Made by a program: the position numbers and the translations under genes | Assembly (NCBI GenBank): GCA_037443785.1 | Contig: JBBINR010000002.1 | Span: forward strand, 94,917 to 158,916 | DNA: 64,000 nt | Reading direction: 5' to 3' | DNA from: JAQUOA01 sp037443785 | GTDB lineage: Bacteria > Bacteroidota > Ignavibacteria > UBA10030 > UBA8401 | Notes under the pieces: model-generated | Seen by the model: the letters and a program-made list of their open reading frames with translations, nothing else | The model's database searches: none | Told to the model about the DNA's origin: nothing | Part shown: one piece after another, positions 27,199 through 35,736 of the stretch | Layout of the letters: every line of letters begins with the position of its first letter | Numbering within the stretch: position 1 is the stretch's first letter

Positions 27199-27588
27199 AT
27201 GAACAAAGTAAAACTGCTCGTGGATCATCATCTTTCGGACGTTAAGACGATTGCCGATATCGCCTCTTTTATGGATATCCATCCCGAAACGCTGCGGAGA
27301 GTTTTTTTACGGAAAGAAAAAATCCACCTGGGCGATTACATCATGCGGCGCAAAGTTGATGCGATGAAAGAGCATTTACTGGTTACGGATGATCCGTGCT
27401 ACGATGTCTGTTACAGCGTGGGGCTGCGTGAAGATTCCGGCGCGAAAATTTTCAGGAAATTTTCGGGGGTGACGATGCAGGAGTTTCGCGAGAAATATAA
27501 GCCGGAGTTCGAGCGGCTTCGCGGCACACCGGCGGATGCCGAGCGCGTACGCGGACTGCTTGCCGAAGCGTTTTCGTACAAGGAATGA
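27199..27588 (+). CDS. AraC-type HTH protein without sensing domain
   Basis: The 129 residues from 27199 contain just the AraC/XylS double helix-turn-helix. The first HTH is TIADIASFMDIHPETLRRVFLRKEKIHLGDYI and the second follows at PCYDVCYSVGLREDSGAKIFRKFSGVTMQEFREKY (quoted in parts). No ligand-binding domain is attached. Upstream in-frame residues (MFFGLNSYTL) lack a ribosome site. An intrinsic terminator follows at 27616. Targets are unknown; it could act on the preceding lipoprotein/barrel pair. Confidence 0.75.
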   Translation: MNKVKLLVDHHLSDVKTIADIASFMDIHPETLRRVFLRKEKIHLGDYIMRRKVDAMKEHLLVTDDPCYDVCYSVGLREDSGAKIFRKFSGVTMQEFREKYKPEFERLRGTPADAERVRGLLAEAFSYKE

Positions 27589-27615
27589 TACGGGACCAAC
27601 GATGGATGCCGAGAA

Positions 27616-27640
27616 ACGCGCGGAGAATGTCCGCGTTTTT
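27616..27640 (+). terminator. Intrinsic terminator after the AraC-type gene
   Basis: CGCGGA (27619-27624) pairs with TCCGCG (27630-27635), followed by TTTTTGTTTT. It ends about 50 bp after the AraC-type stop codon. Confidence 0.75.
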
Positions 27641-27651
27641 GTTTTAAAACT

Positions 27652-27684
27652 ATCGTTTCCAAACTGAGTTTGAGAACGAGGTGA
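27652..27684. repeat. Degenerate CCAAAC/GTTTGG palindrome
   Basis: TCGTTTCCAAAC-TGA-GTTTGAGAACGA is an imperfect palindrome with 10 to 11 paired positions. It shares its core with the perfect hairpin at 19076-19104. It lies right at the edge of the defence island, between the AraC-type gene and the Shedu-type gene. Confidence 0.6.
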
Positions 27685-27697
27685 AATTTTAGTCTAA

Positions 27698-28900
27698 TTA
27701 TTTTTTCAACCTAACAATTAAATTCTTCAAATTATTCAATAGTTCGTCATATAATATTATATCTACATTTTTTAATGAACTAGCTAATAGCCTAAAATCA
27801 TCTTCCGTTTTTTTGTTTCCTTCAAATTGTTGACTATTTCCAACTACAATAAAACCGCGCGGTCGAACAATCTTAACATTTAAATCATATTTGTCATTAA
27901 TAATTTCAATTACATCTTTCTCTTTTTTCACCATCATTTGAATATATTTTTCCGTTTGAATAATGGCTCTATTTACTTCAGTATCCCAATAATAATTATC
28001 TCGACTTGAATCGTGCTTAAGTAAATTGGTATTAGGTTTTTTAATTTCAAAAATATCTGTGTAACCATAAACATTTATTAGCATGAAATCTGGATACTTC
28101 CCCCTCAAATCAACACTTTGCTTTTCTACTGTTTGTATATAGGAAGTATTAAACAAGAGAATATATTTTTGTAAAAATCTCTGCCAATCTGATTCAGATA
28201 AACTAGGGTTTTGTAATCTTTTTTCAAATTCATTAACCACGGATTCTAAATATACACGCTCATTCTTCCTTTTATTTCTCTCTGCTAATGCAATAGAACT
28301 GAATTTTACTGAACCTTCTTTGGCTATCTTGTCATAAATCTCGGTAATACTCTCCACATCTTTTTTGGAAAGTTTTTCAAAGATTTTATCGTCACTTCCT
28401 AATATTTTCGAAATTTTATCATCTTCATAAGTAAAAATCGTTTCTATCTTCTGTGTCTTCTTATAATGTTTGGGAAACAGTTCACAAAGTATGGAAGTAA
28501 CATGTTGATTTGATTTTATATTCCTTTCTTTCCCGAGTAATTTCAGTGGTTCTAATATTCTTAAATAATCTTGATGATTTAAAATTATTTTGGATTCATC
28601 GCCTTTATTAATTTCAGACTTTCTTTTGCTTGTAACTATTAGTTTAACATCATTTCCAAACCTCTCTTGGAGTATATTTGTTAAATATGTTCCTGCTGGC
28701 TTACCAAAACCGTAACCATCAGAATAAAAACCTTTAGGTAATTTATTAAAACCAATAAATGATATTTTTTTGCAAAACTTATAAAAGCCACAATCGGGAT
28801 ATACGTAGTATGACCCTTTATCTTTGCTAAATTCATAGACAAGTAAACCAGTTTTTTTACTGGTATGTTTTACTGCGGAAGTATCTTTTTGACGAGCCAT
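27698..28900 (-). CDS. Shedu-type anti-phage nuclease (DUF4263 domain)
   Basis: The 400 residues end in a DUF4263/SduA-type PD-(D/E)XK nuclease domain (about 230-395). It begins SLSESDWQRFLQKYILLF, and Asp271 (RGKYPDFML) and Glu285-x-Lys287 (TDIFEIKKPN) are the catalytic residues. A conserved segment RNYYW-like (SSRDNYYWDTEVNRAIIQTEKY) and the PRGFIVVG strand follow, as expected for Shedu. The N-terminal about 200 residues form a variable region probably involved in sensing. It lies 122 bp downstream of a type IIG restriction gene on the same strand. The base composition is visibly more AT-rich than upstream housekeeping genes, consistent with transfer. Confidence 0.9.
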   Translation of the reverse strand: MARQKDTSAVKHTSKKTGLLVYEFSKDKGSYYVYPDCGFYKFCKKISFIGFNKLPKGFYSDGYGFGKPAGTYLTNILQERFGNDVKLIVTSKRKSEINKGDESKIILNHQDYLRILEPLKLLGKERNIKSNQHVTSILCELFPKHYKKTQKIETIFTYEDDKISKILGSDDKIFEKLSKKDVESITEIYDKIAKEGSVKFSSIALAERNKRKNERVYLESVVNEFEKRLQNPSLSESDWQRFLQKYILLFNTSYIQTVEKQSVDLRGKYPDFMLINVYGYTDIFEIKKPNTNLLKHDSSRDNYYWDTEVNRAIIQTEKYIQMMVKKEKDVIEIINDKYDLNVKIVRPRGFIVVGNSQQFEGNKKTEDDFRLLASSLKNVDIILYDELLNNLKNLIVRLKK

Positions 28901-29022
28901 TGCTCTTATTTCCTATTCTTTTTCACTTTCCATCACTTCCGCAAATCAATTATTTCGAGATGTCCGGTGATGAGTGATTTCATTTAGGATATTTGTTTTC
29001 GTGCGATGGGAATTAACAACCC

Positions 29023-32019
29023 TTATTCGATATTAATTTTATCAATTTCACCCATCAATTTTTCTGTTTCAGTCAATGCAACAATAATCTTTTGATAATG
29101 CCGAATTTCATCAACGCTCAGTTCTCTATCTTTACGATCTTTTAACCATTTTTGCGCGGGCTGATAACCGCCGATATAAAACTCCCATGCTGATTCCGGC
29201 ACATTAGCAAAGTATTGTTTTGCGTTGATGAATACTTTTTTCTGCTCGTATGTGATTTTCTCAACAACATTGTTTCCATCATTAGGATATTTGGTGATGA
29301 ACTTTTCTACCGCAGGACTCTCTAACAAATGGATTTGACGAAGTTTACCACCAAGTTCAACTAATTGCCAAAAGATTTTCTTGTCTGTTGGATAGGGAAC
29401 GCGCGGGAAATCTATCTTTAAGAATTCTTTGTATTTTTTACGATATGTTGGACTATGCAATACCGCATAGATGTAATCTAAAATATCGATTGGAGCGAAT
29501 GTATTTCTAGTGTTTTCCTTTTCATTTGTAAACTTTAATTCAAGAGTTTTTCCAATCCTTTGGATTAATTCCATATTAAAATTGGGAGTTCTATCGTTTT
29601 TACTATAAAGATCAGATTGATCAATATTCTCAGGATATGTATAGAGTGGAAAAGCGTTCATAGAATCTGCTGCGGAATCAAGAAGATGTCTATCTGAAAT
29701 GGTATTTGAAATAAATACATAACCTAAACTTAATTGTCTGTTTATGGATGTAATTTGTAAAGCAAAGTTCTTGTGAAGCATATGCTTCATTACATCATAT
29801 CTCGCTCTTTGTAGAGTTTTGTTGTCAAAGATAATATATCTCGTATCGAATGGTCTATAAGAATATGGCTGTGGAGTAAAATTAAATTTTTTCCTCAATG
29901 CTTCTGGTGAGAACGAAACCAATTCTGAATCTTTACCAGTTGCTATTCCAACATTAGTAATTTGTATTAACTCGTCCAGTTTGAAACCCTGGGCATATCT
30001 ACTTTCAGACTTAAACGTTTTATTAATGAAGTAAAAATTATTTTTATCCGTTTTTACAGTTTCCCAATTAATATTCTTTATTGATTTAGCAAGCATAAAT
30101 CCGTATTTATCATCTCGTTTTCCCCACAAATCTAGATGATGAATTTTACCTAATGCACCTTTAGTCTTGCTCGTTTTCACAAAAATATTTATACTAACAC
30201 CCTGCATTATATCAAACACATTTTGATCAATCGACCCATCGGGTGCAGTTTCTTTTTTCTTTGCGTTACCATGTAAATCTAAAATATAAATCTTATCAAA
30301 CGTTTCTAACAAATGTTTTCGCATTTGGCGGTGTATTAACCCATCAATAAAACTGTTGTTGGAGATGTACGCTAAAATCCCTTCGCCATTCTTATCTATA
30401 AAATGTTCTCCAAAACGGATAAACTTTATATAATCGTCTGAAAGAGGCTGTATGTTTTTTTCGTTCAGATCTTTTTTATAATCTGCAATTAAATCTTCAA
30501 TCCATTTACTTTTGTTGCTACTGCTAACAGAATATGGAGGATTGCCAAGAACAACCATTACCGGCGTATCCCGTTTTATTTGGTTTGCTTCGTTTGCTTC
30601 CGTACTTAACCAATTAGCAAAATTAGTTCCAGTTAAAATAATATGATCTTCCAAACTGTTTGTAAGATAAATTTTGAATCGTTGATCGTTGGTTGGTTTG
30701 TAATCAGTTTCCGCAAAAAGAAGATCGAGCTTTAAATGTGCCATTGCGTAACTTGCCATTAATAGTTCAAAACCGTTCAGGCGCGGAATTAAATGATGTT
30801 CCACATATTTATTCCACGTACCTTTTTGCCCTTCAAACTTCTTGTAAATTTGTTTTACTATTTCCGCTAAAAATGTTCCTGTTCCCGTAGCAGGATCAAG
30901 TATCTGAACTTTGTGGACTTCCTGCTCTATTTTCTTCCCTTGCACATCAATGGTGATCTTTGTTTTCGAATTATCTGCTAACCCTTGCGGTAAACCAAAT
31001 TCTTTTTTCAGAATGTCATCCACCGCACGAACGATAAAATTGACAACCGATTCGGGTGTGTACCACACGCCGCGCGCTTTGCGCAATTTCGGGTCGTATT
31101 CGGCAAGGAATGTTTCGTAAAAGTGAATAATTGGGTCTTGTGTTTGTGTTGTCTTTCCAAAATTTTTCAACAGTTCCGCAACATCGGTTGCACGAAATAG
31201 GTCGGCTAATTGATCAACAATCCAGTCAATGCGTTTATCTAAATCGTACCCTGCAATGTATTGAAACAGTTTTCGCAAGAAAGGATTTGTTTTTGGTATC
31301 AGTTCAGCTGCTTCCTGCCTGCTGAACGATTCTAAACTTGGGTCGTGCGACCGCGCGGCAAACATTCCATATGCAATGGTTTGTGCGTAAATATCTGCAA
31401 ACTCTTTTGCTGTAATGTCGTGAATAAGGATTTGCTGAAATGCTTTTAGTTGTTCTTTCAGAGAGCTGTTTTCCTGATTCTCTTCGTCGCTCTGCAAAGC
31501 TTTTTCAATGATACCGGAAAGCAAACGGGCTTTCCCTGCCATCATTTCTGCAAGTTTTTTGGAGCTCTTGATCGTTTGTCCTTGATATGCGCAGAAATTC
31601 TTTATCAAGTTTTCAAACTCACCAAAGTTCTTTGTCAGCGCAACTATTTTCTTGTTCTGCACTTCAGCAATCCGAACGGAAAGAACAAACACACCATCAA
31701 CGTAGAGATGAAAGTCTAAATAATCAGTAATAATAAGATTATTTAACGAAGCGCGATACCGATCAAATTGCTCTTGGTAATTCTTATCGTTAAGATCGGC
31801 TCCGATATCTTTTGCTTCAATGGATCCGACTGGAATATTTTTTTTGGTAATAATGTAATCCGGTGCTCCACAGGCAACGCGTGAAGGCTCATTAGTTACT
31901 AAAATCTTTGGGGCTAATGACTCTAAAAGATTCTGCAAATCACCCCGGAAAGTATGCTCTGTGCTAATTCCAGTTTTAAAGCGGGTGTTTATGCTGTTAA
32001 TGTATTGTTGAAGAGTCAT
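29023..32019 (-). CDS. Type IIG restriction-modification protein (nuclease-methylase-specificity fusion)
   Basis: The 998 residues combine an N-terminal PD-(D/E)XK nuclease (Asp54 in GAPDYII and Glu68-x-Lys70 in GSIEAKD), an N6-adenine methyltransferase core (motif I DPATGTGTFLAEI at about 376, motif IV NPPYS at about 492) and a C-terminal region with QPYSYRPFDTRYIIFD. The last is typical of the type ISP/IIG specificity domain. No helicase is present, so it is type IIG-like rather than LlaBIII-type ISP. It should both methylate and cut DNA at a specific site. It is upstream of the Shedu-type gene, forming a two-gene defence island. Confidence 0.92.
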   Translation of the reverse strand: MTLQQYINSINTRFKTGISTEHTFRGDLQNLLESLAPKILVTNEPSRVACGAPDYIITKKNIPVGSIEAKDIGADLNDKNYQEQFDRYRASLNNLIITDYLDFHLYVDGVFVLSVRIAEVQNKKIVALTKNFGEFENLIKNFCAYQGQTIKSSKKLAEMMAGKARLLSGIIEKALQSDEENQENSSLKEQLKAFQQILIHDITAKEFADIYAQTIAYGMFAARSHDPSLESFSRQEAAELIPKTNPFLRKLFQYIAGYDLDKRIDWIVDQLADLFRATDVAELLKNFGKTTQTQDPIIHFYETFLAEYDPKLRKARGVWYTPESVVNFIVRAVDDILKKEFGLPQGLADNSKTKITIDVQGKKIEQEVHKVQILDPATGTGTFLAEIVKQIYKKFEGQKGTWNKYVEHHLIPRLNGFELLMASYAMAHLKLDLLFAETDYKPTNDQRFKIYLTNSLEDHIILTGTNFANWLSTEANEANQIKRDTPVMVVLGNPPYSVSSSNKSKWIEDLIADYKKDLNEKNIQPLSDDYIKFIRFGEHFIDKNGEGILAYISNNSFIDGLIHRQMRKHLLETFDKIYILDLHGNAKKKETAPDGSIDQNVFDIMQGVSINIFVKTSKTKGALGKIHHLDLWGKRDDKYGFMLAKSIKNINWETVKTDKNNFYFINKTFKSESRYAQGFKLDELIQITNVGIATGKDSELVSFSPEALRKKFNFTPQPYSYRPFDTRYIIFDNKTLQRARYDVMKHMLHKNFALQITSINRQLSLGYVFISNTISDRHLLDSAADSMNAFPLYTYPENIDQSDLYSKNDRTPNFNMELIQRIGKTLELKFTNEKENTRNTFAPIDILDYIYAVLHSPTYRKKYKEFLKIDFPRVPYPTDKKIFWQLVELGGKLRQIHLLESPAVEKFITKYPNDGNNVVEKITYEQKKVFINAKQYFANVPESAWEFYIGGYQPAQKWLKDRKDRELSVDEIRHYQKIIVALTETEKLMGEIDKINIE

Positions 32020-32388
32020 CGTTATGTTTCACTTTCAAGATACAATTACAAAAAAATCACTGCCAATTTTTCTCCCCCTAATAGGAGGAGAATACAAGAC
32101 GGGAGCGTTCTCTGCGGACCAACGCTCTAAACATAGCATTTTTGCATTGTTCTTTCAACCATTTGCCTGTAACAAAAACGCCCACGCACGCCATTGCACG
32201 TGCGCAGGCTTTCACCCTCCGCTACCCAACGCCTAACACATCACAAACTTCTCTCCCCCCTTCACGTTTTTTGTGAGATTAAGGGGGGAGAGACAGAGAG
32301 GGGGGTCAATCACTTTACATCTTGCATTGAAAAATATTCTTTCTCCCACTGTAAAGGGGGGAGAATACAAGAGGGGGTTCGAGTTAAT
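32020..32388. repeat. Repeat-rich intergenic region at the edge of the defence island
   Basis: No gene is supported. Two copies of an element with core GGGAGAATACAAGA (around 32070-32108 and 32339-32378) lie in the same orientation. Between them are a GAGCGTT/AACGCTC hairpin (32103-32127) and a 12-bp stem CTCTCCCCCCTT/AAGGGGGGAGAG (32251-32262 and 32281-32292). The latter encloses a second small stem. Confidence 0.65.
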
Positions 32389-32634
32389 TTACCCCGGCGA
32401 TTGCGTCGGATCTTTTTTCTTTGGATATGTCCGTTCTTCCTGTATCGTGCCATCCAGTTTTTTAATCTTTACTGACCCGCCGTCACTCCCCAGCGCTTTC
32501 TTTAGCACACCACCTTGTGTTGCTTTTTCTTTTGTATCAAAGGTCTTTTTTATCGTATCACTCTTATCACGTTTTAAATCCCATTGATCATGCTTTTTAT
32601 CATGACTCAATGTATACTTTTTGAGATTACCCAT
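32389..32634 (-). CDS. DUF2188 family small protein
   Basis: The 81-residue protein from the ATG at 32634 has a DUF2188-like layout: KYTLSHDKKHDQWDLKR, a KKTFDTKEKATQGGVLKKAL helix and a strand-rich KIKKLDGTIQEERTYP ending. DUF2188 proteins are small, basic and of unknown function. An upstream GTG at 32676 is possible but lies inside a palindromic repeat. The gene is next to another small hypothetical gene on the same strand (32768-33445). Confidence 0.7.
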   Translation of the reverse strand: MGNLKKYTLSHDKKHDQWDLKRDKSDTIKKTFDTKEKATQGGVLKKALGSDGGSVKIKKLDGTIQEERTYPKKKDPTQSPG

Positions 32635-32674
32635 AACAGTACTCTTTTCTTGTTTTAGTTTAGTAAATACACTC

Positions 32675-32719
32675 ACCTTGCGAAGGTTTTGAAATCGTTT
32701 TGCGGAACCTTCGCAAGGT
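32675..32719. repeat. ACCTTGCGAAGGTT palindrome
   Basis: ACCTTGCGAAGGTT (32675-32688) and AACCTTCGCAAGGT (32706-32719) form a perfect 14-bp inverted repeat with a 17-nt loop. Each arm is itself nearly self-complementary. The same arms recur at 62360-62389 with a shorter loop. Confidence 0.8.
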
Positions 32720-32767
32720 TTCCCAACACCGCTTTTGTTAACTGTTAATTGTTCATTGTTAATTGTT

Positions 32768-33445
32768 TCATTGCCCCGCAGGTTTCACCGGCTCTTCTTT
32801 CTTCACCGCCGCACTCCGTCCCGCCGGAATCGGCTCAAACTCAACCAGCACATCTTTCCGCCCCGCAAAAATCACCTTCGCAGTGTTCCTGATTTTTTTC
32901 ATCACCCCTCGCAATCCGTTCATCGCTTCATCCCGCGCTGTGGTTGCATTCTTTTGTACCTTCTTGGCGTTCTCCTGTTTCACATCCACATCCGAAAGCG
33001 CTTGTGTAATGGTATCGAACTCCGTCAGATCGGCATCTTTAAATCCGCTCTTGGCAAGTTCCGTTTTGTTCGTTGCGGCAGTGCTTTTCATATAACTCAG
33101 CTCCGTTACCATTGCTTTCACGGTAGTCAGAGAATTTCCGCCGACATGAAATTCCTTCATCCGCTGTCTATCGTTTTCACCAAACGCCGCTTTCGCCGCG
33201 TTCTGCGTTTTACGGATATGTGCAAGCCCGCGCTCCATCCCTTTATTTTGCTGCGCCGTCAGATCGGCAACAGTCTGCATTGCCGTTTTTTGCATCGTAT
33301 CTTTTGTCGTTGCATCGGCAATCGTAGTTGTTAATGATTGAATATCCTCCGCACTGATACCGTCGCCGGATGCCCCCGCCGCATATTTGGTTGACGTGCC
33401 GAGAAGAACATTTCCCTCTTGCACGGTCGCATCGAGTTTTTCCAT
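32768..33445 (-). CDS. Helical hypothetical protein (225 residues)
   Basis: No family was recognised. The 225 residues are almost entirely alpha-helical in character, with heptad-like Ala/Lys/Asp/Glu-rich stretches (IADATTKDTMQKTAMQTVADL) and no signal peptide or membrane segment. The C-terminal quarter becomes basic and proline-rich (PIPAGRSAAVKKEEPVKPAGQ in two pieces). A ribosome site GGAGGTTTTT precedes the ATG at 33445. It sits just outside the defence island next to the DUF2188 gene. Confidence 0.6.
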   Translation of the reverse strand: MEKLDATVQEGNVLLGTSTKYAAGASGDGISAEDIQSLTTTIADATTKDTMQKTAMQTVADLTAQQNKGMERGLAHIRKTQNAAKAAFGENDRQRMKEFHVGGNSLTTVKAMVTELSYMKSTAATNKTELAKSGFKDADLTEFDTITQALSDVDVKQENAKKVQKNATTARDEAMNGLRGVMKKIRNTAKVIFAGRKDVLVEFEPIPAGRSAAVKKEEPVKPAGQ

Positions 33446-34245
33446 GAAAAACCTCCTGGTATGTTAGTGGATAAAAATGCCCCGGACCTTTTCCGAGTGC
33501 ATTAAAAATATTAGTCATGGTGAGCAAGTGATGCGTTGTATACATCACGAGTCGAACCATCCAAAAAATAATCGGCATGTTGAGCGTAGCGAAGCATCCA
33601 TTTTTTTCTAATGAAATTCGATCTATGAGCACCAGCCCGAAATCGTCGTCGATGCGCACTATGGGAAGATTCAATCAGGAGCGAATTAATCACGTCACCG
33701 GCGTGATTCCGGCTTTGTGCGCCCGCGATTGAATCGCGCGTTACGATTTCGAAAAGATTTCTTTGTTCCTTTCTTTCTCGGAAAGAAAGGAACATCACTT
33801 TTTCAATCACCCAGATTTCTCTCATTTCTCTTTTTCCTTCTGACGTTGTTCATCTCTCACTTTTGCTAATAGCTAATCGTCAACACACAACCGTTGCTTT
33901 AAAAAAATAGATTTCTTCAAGACGTGTAGTTTCTGGATTCCGTCTCACAATCCGACGAAATGACAAAACCTCTCTAACTTTCGCTAAGAGCAAATAGCCA
34001 ATATCTGACAGTCGCTTTTATATTGTATTATGAGGAATAAAACTACCGTCCAACCCCGCAGAACCAGCCCCAATTCGCCGAAAAACCATACAACCGCCGA
34101 TTTTAGTGGAAATTCGCCAAAATATACCCCCAGAAACCCCAAACAACCCTTCAGAAATGCAAAACAACTCTCCGGAAACACCAAACAACCCTTCCGAAAC
34201 GCCAAACATCTCCCCAGAAATATCAAATAATTCATTCAGAAATAT
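33446..34245. other. 800-bp gene-poor stretch made of hairpins and repeats
   Basis: No convincing gene is present. Visible items are a GTTGAGCGTAGCGAAGCATCC segment (about 33580-33600), a CGCGATT/AATCGCG palindrome (33724-33738) and a 14-bp stem TGTTCCTTTCTTTC/GAAAGAAAGGAACA (33764-33794). There is also a TGGATTCCGTCTCACAATCC-type segment at about 33930 and the 21-bp tandem repeat at 34050-34245. Short frames here encode only low-complexity sequence. Confidence 0.6.
34050..34245. repeat. Degenerate 21-bp tandem repeat
   Basis: Units of about 21 bp with consensus AAACAACYCTYCNGAAAYRC repeat at least four times between 34137 and 34245. More decayed units are visible back to about 34050. The period is a multiple of three, which creates short repetitive frames on both strands, but none has a ribosome site. 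Confidence 0.7.
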
Positions 34246-34587
34246 TTAAAACACAAATTCACCGACGAATTTGCCGTCGATAAACAACTCTACAGTTTGT
34301 TCGTGGGTTTGCGGGTTGAGAAACATCGATGCTTTTACCGCTTTTCCGTGGTATTCGGCATTGTATTCCAACTTTTTGTCGCCGCCGCATTTTCCGGCAA
34401 TAATAAGATCGTCGTCGATACTGATTTTAATTTCTTTGCTTAACCATGTCCTGTCCTGCCACACGCGTACTTTTACTTCGCTTCCTGCTTCGGTTGAAAA
34501 GTTCCAGAGAACAGAATGGGATGTGATACATGCCGAAAAAGTAATGGCAAGGAACACGGCAACAACAACGATGGAATGTGTTTTCAT
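34246..34587 (-). CDS. Small lipoprotein, unknown function
   Basis: The 113 residues have a lipoprotein signal (MKTHSIVVVAVFLAITFSAC, lipobox FSAC). The mature part is a short beta-rich domain (VKVRVWQDRTWLSKEIKISIDDDLII) with no recognised family. It is preceded by a well-formed promoter at 34693-34721 and a leader with a GCTGAC/GTCAGC hairpin. The same promoter and leader type precedes the gene at 36363-36950. Confidence 0.7.
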   Translation of the reverse strand: MKTHSIVVVAVFLAITFSACITSHSVLWNFSTEAGSEVKVRVWQDRTWLSKEIKISIDDDLIIAGKCGGDKKLEYNAEYHGKAVKASMFLNPQTHEQTVELFIDGKFVGEFVF

Positions 34588-34692
34588 GTTTTTCCTCAGT
34601 GTTGAAGTATTGAATGAGAATGTTATTGCTGACTCTGTCAGCCAAAAAGAGGGAAGTGTGAAAAGGCGCCGGAGTCAATTTTTATTGTGTAG

Positions 34693-34721
34693 AATGTATT
34701 GATAAAAAATCTTTTCGTCAA
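34693..34721 (-). promoter_or_regulatory. Promoter for the small lipoprotein gene
   Basis: On the minus strand TTGACG (34721-34716) and TACATT (34698-34693) are separated by 17 bp. The sequence just downstream, ACACAATAAAAATTGA then TCCGGC, is shared with the promoter at 37056-37084. Confidence 0.7.
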
Positions 34722-34796
34722 TAGAAATTCTTTTATTTAAAGAGTCATTGCTCTGAATCAAAAAGCGTAGAGCGAAGGGAGAGAAACATTTCGCGA

Positions 34797-35627
34797 TTAG
34801 TGTTTGCGTACGGCGAACCAAGGGGAGCCGCGGTAGGAATCCGTTACGATCCATGCGGCGGATGTTAACACCCAAGAACTGACGAACTCGGTCCAATCGG
34901 AAGCATCCGGGTGTGACGTAATAATTGGTACCCACACCAGCAGTGTGAACAAGCCGAGCTGCAGAGCGGAGAGTGCGGCCGCAAGCCGTGCATAGACACC
35001 GATGATTATCGCTGCGCCTGCCGCGATGAAAGCACAACCGGTGATGATCGCCCATGCAAAATGCCACGGCATCCAGTCGGGCACCATGGAGATGGTTCTT
35101 TCGAGATATGTAAAATGCGCTATGCCGAAAGGGATCAAGCCCAAACCGTAGAGCACCCTTGCAATGCGCACGCCTTTGTCACCCACAGCGAAACTGATAT
35201 GCTGACGATCCCAGTCGCGAGCGAACCAGGTATAGAGAATCCACGCGGCCGCTGTCATCACTGCGGTGTCACCGCTTGTCCACCATGCACCGGTGGTTGC
35301 AGGATAGCAGACGATGAGGGTCACTCTAAAGAGGAGCAGCCACACCAAGAGAGAGCCGAGCAGTACGCGCGATGCTATGGCCGATGTGCGCTGCCACAGT
35401 ATACCGATACCGGATACCAAACAAATAACGGCGCACAGATACGCCAGCGCCAGACGCGCGGGAAGACTCTCCGGCACCCCAGACCATGTCGGGGTGAAAT
35501 CGCCTTGCATTAAACCCAAGATTCCTACGGCAGCCATCGTCACCGCAAAAAATGCGTGACCCACGCTTACGATACCGATAGCTTGTGTTTTTACACTGCT
35601 CTCGTTCATTCGATCCATCTGCTCCAT
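34797..35627 (-). CDS. Multi-pass membrane protein, unknown function
   Basis: The 276 residues contain about seven or eight hydrophobic helices with WTSGDTAVMTAAAWILYTWF and ITGCAFIAAGAAIIIGVYAR among the clearest. The second half is reminiscent of DoxX-like four-helix membrane proteins, but I cannot assign it firmly. Codon use is visibly richer in G+C than that of the neighbours, which suggests recent acquisition. A cytoplasmic N-terminus is likely. It follows the ICMT-type gene on the same strand. Confidence 0.7.
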   Translation of the reverse strand: MEQMDRMNESSVKTQAIGIVSVGHAFFAVTMAAVGILGLMQGDFTPTWSGVPESLPARLALAYLCAVICLVSGIGILWQRTSAIASRVLLGSLLVWLLLFRVTLIVCYPATTGAWWTSGDTAVMTAAAWILYTWFARDWDRQHISFAVGDKGVRIARVLYGLGLIPFGIAHFTYLERTISMVPDWMPWHFAWAIITGCAFIAAGAAIIIGVYARLAAALSALQLGLFTLLVWVPIITSHPDASDWTEFVSSWVLTSAAWIVTDSYRGSPWFAVRKH

Positions 35628-35736
35628 GCTCTCACTCCTGCTTTTGTTAAAAGGTTCACTTAAAGAAAAATTATTTTCGTATCGTCTCTTGTGTATTGAG
35701 CATTCACCATTTTCCGTTCACGCGAGCGGGTGGCAT

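Noticed and set aside
27698..32019. Interpretation as a BREX, DISARM or type ISP system
   Set aside because: No helicase, PglZ, BrxC or DrmA-like gene is next to the methylase, and the fused protein lacks a helicase domain, so type IIG plus Shedu explains it better.
32220..32240. GCCTAAC core resembling an integron attC site near GCCCACGC palindromes
   Set aside because: No matching GTTRRRY core was found within a plausible distance on either strand, and no integrase or cassette array is present, so an attC site is not supported.
34018..34235. Repetitive short frames on both strands encoding NPKQPFRNAK-like or LFGVSGE-like strings
   Set aside because: They arise from the 21-bp tandem repeat, lack ribosome sites and stop quickly.
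35061..35513. Plus-strand frame of 150 codons opposite the membrane protein gene
   Set aside because: A shadow of the G+C-rich minus-strand gene, with His/Arg/Gln-rich composition and no family.
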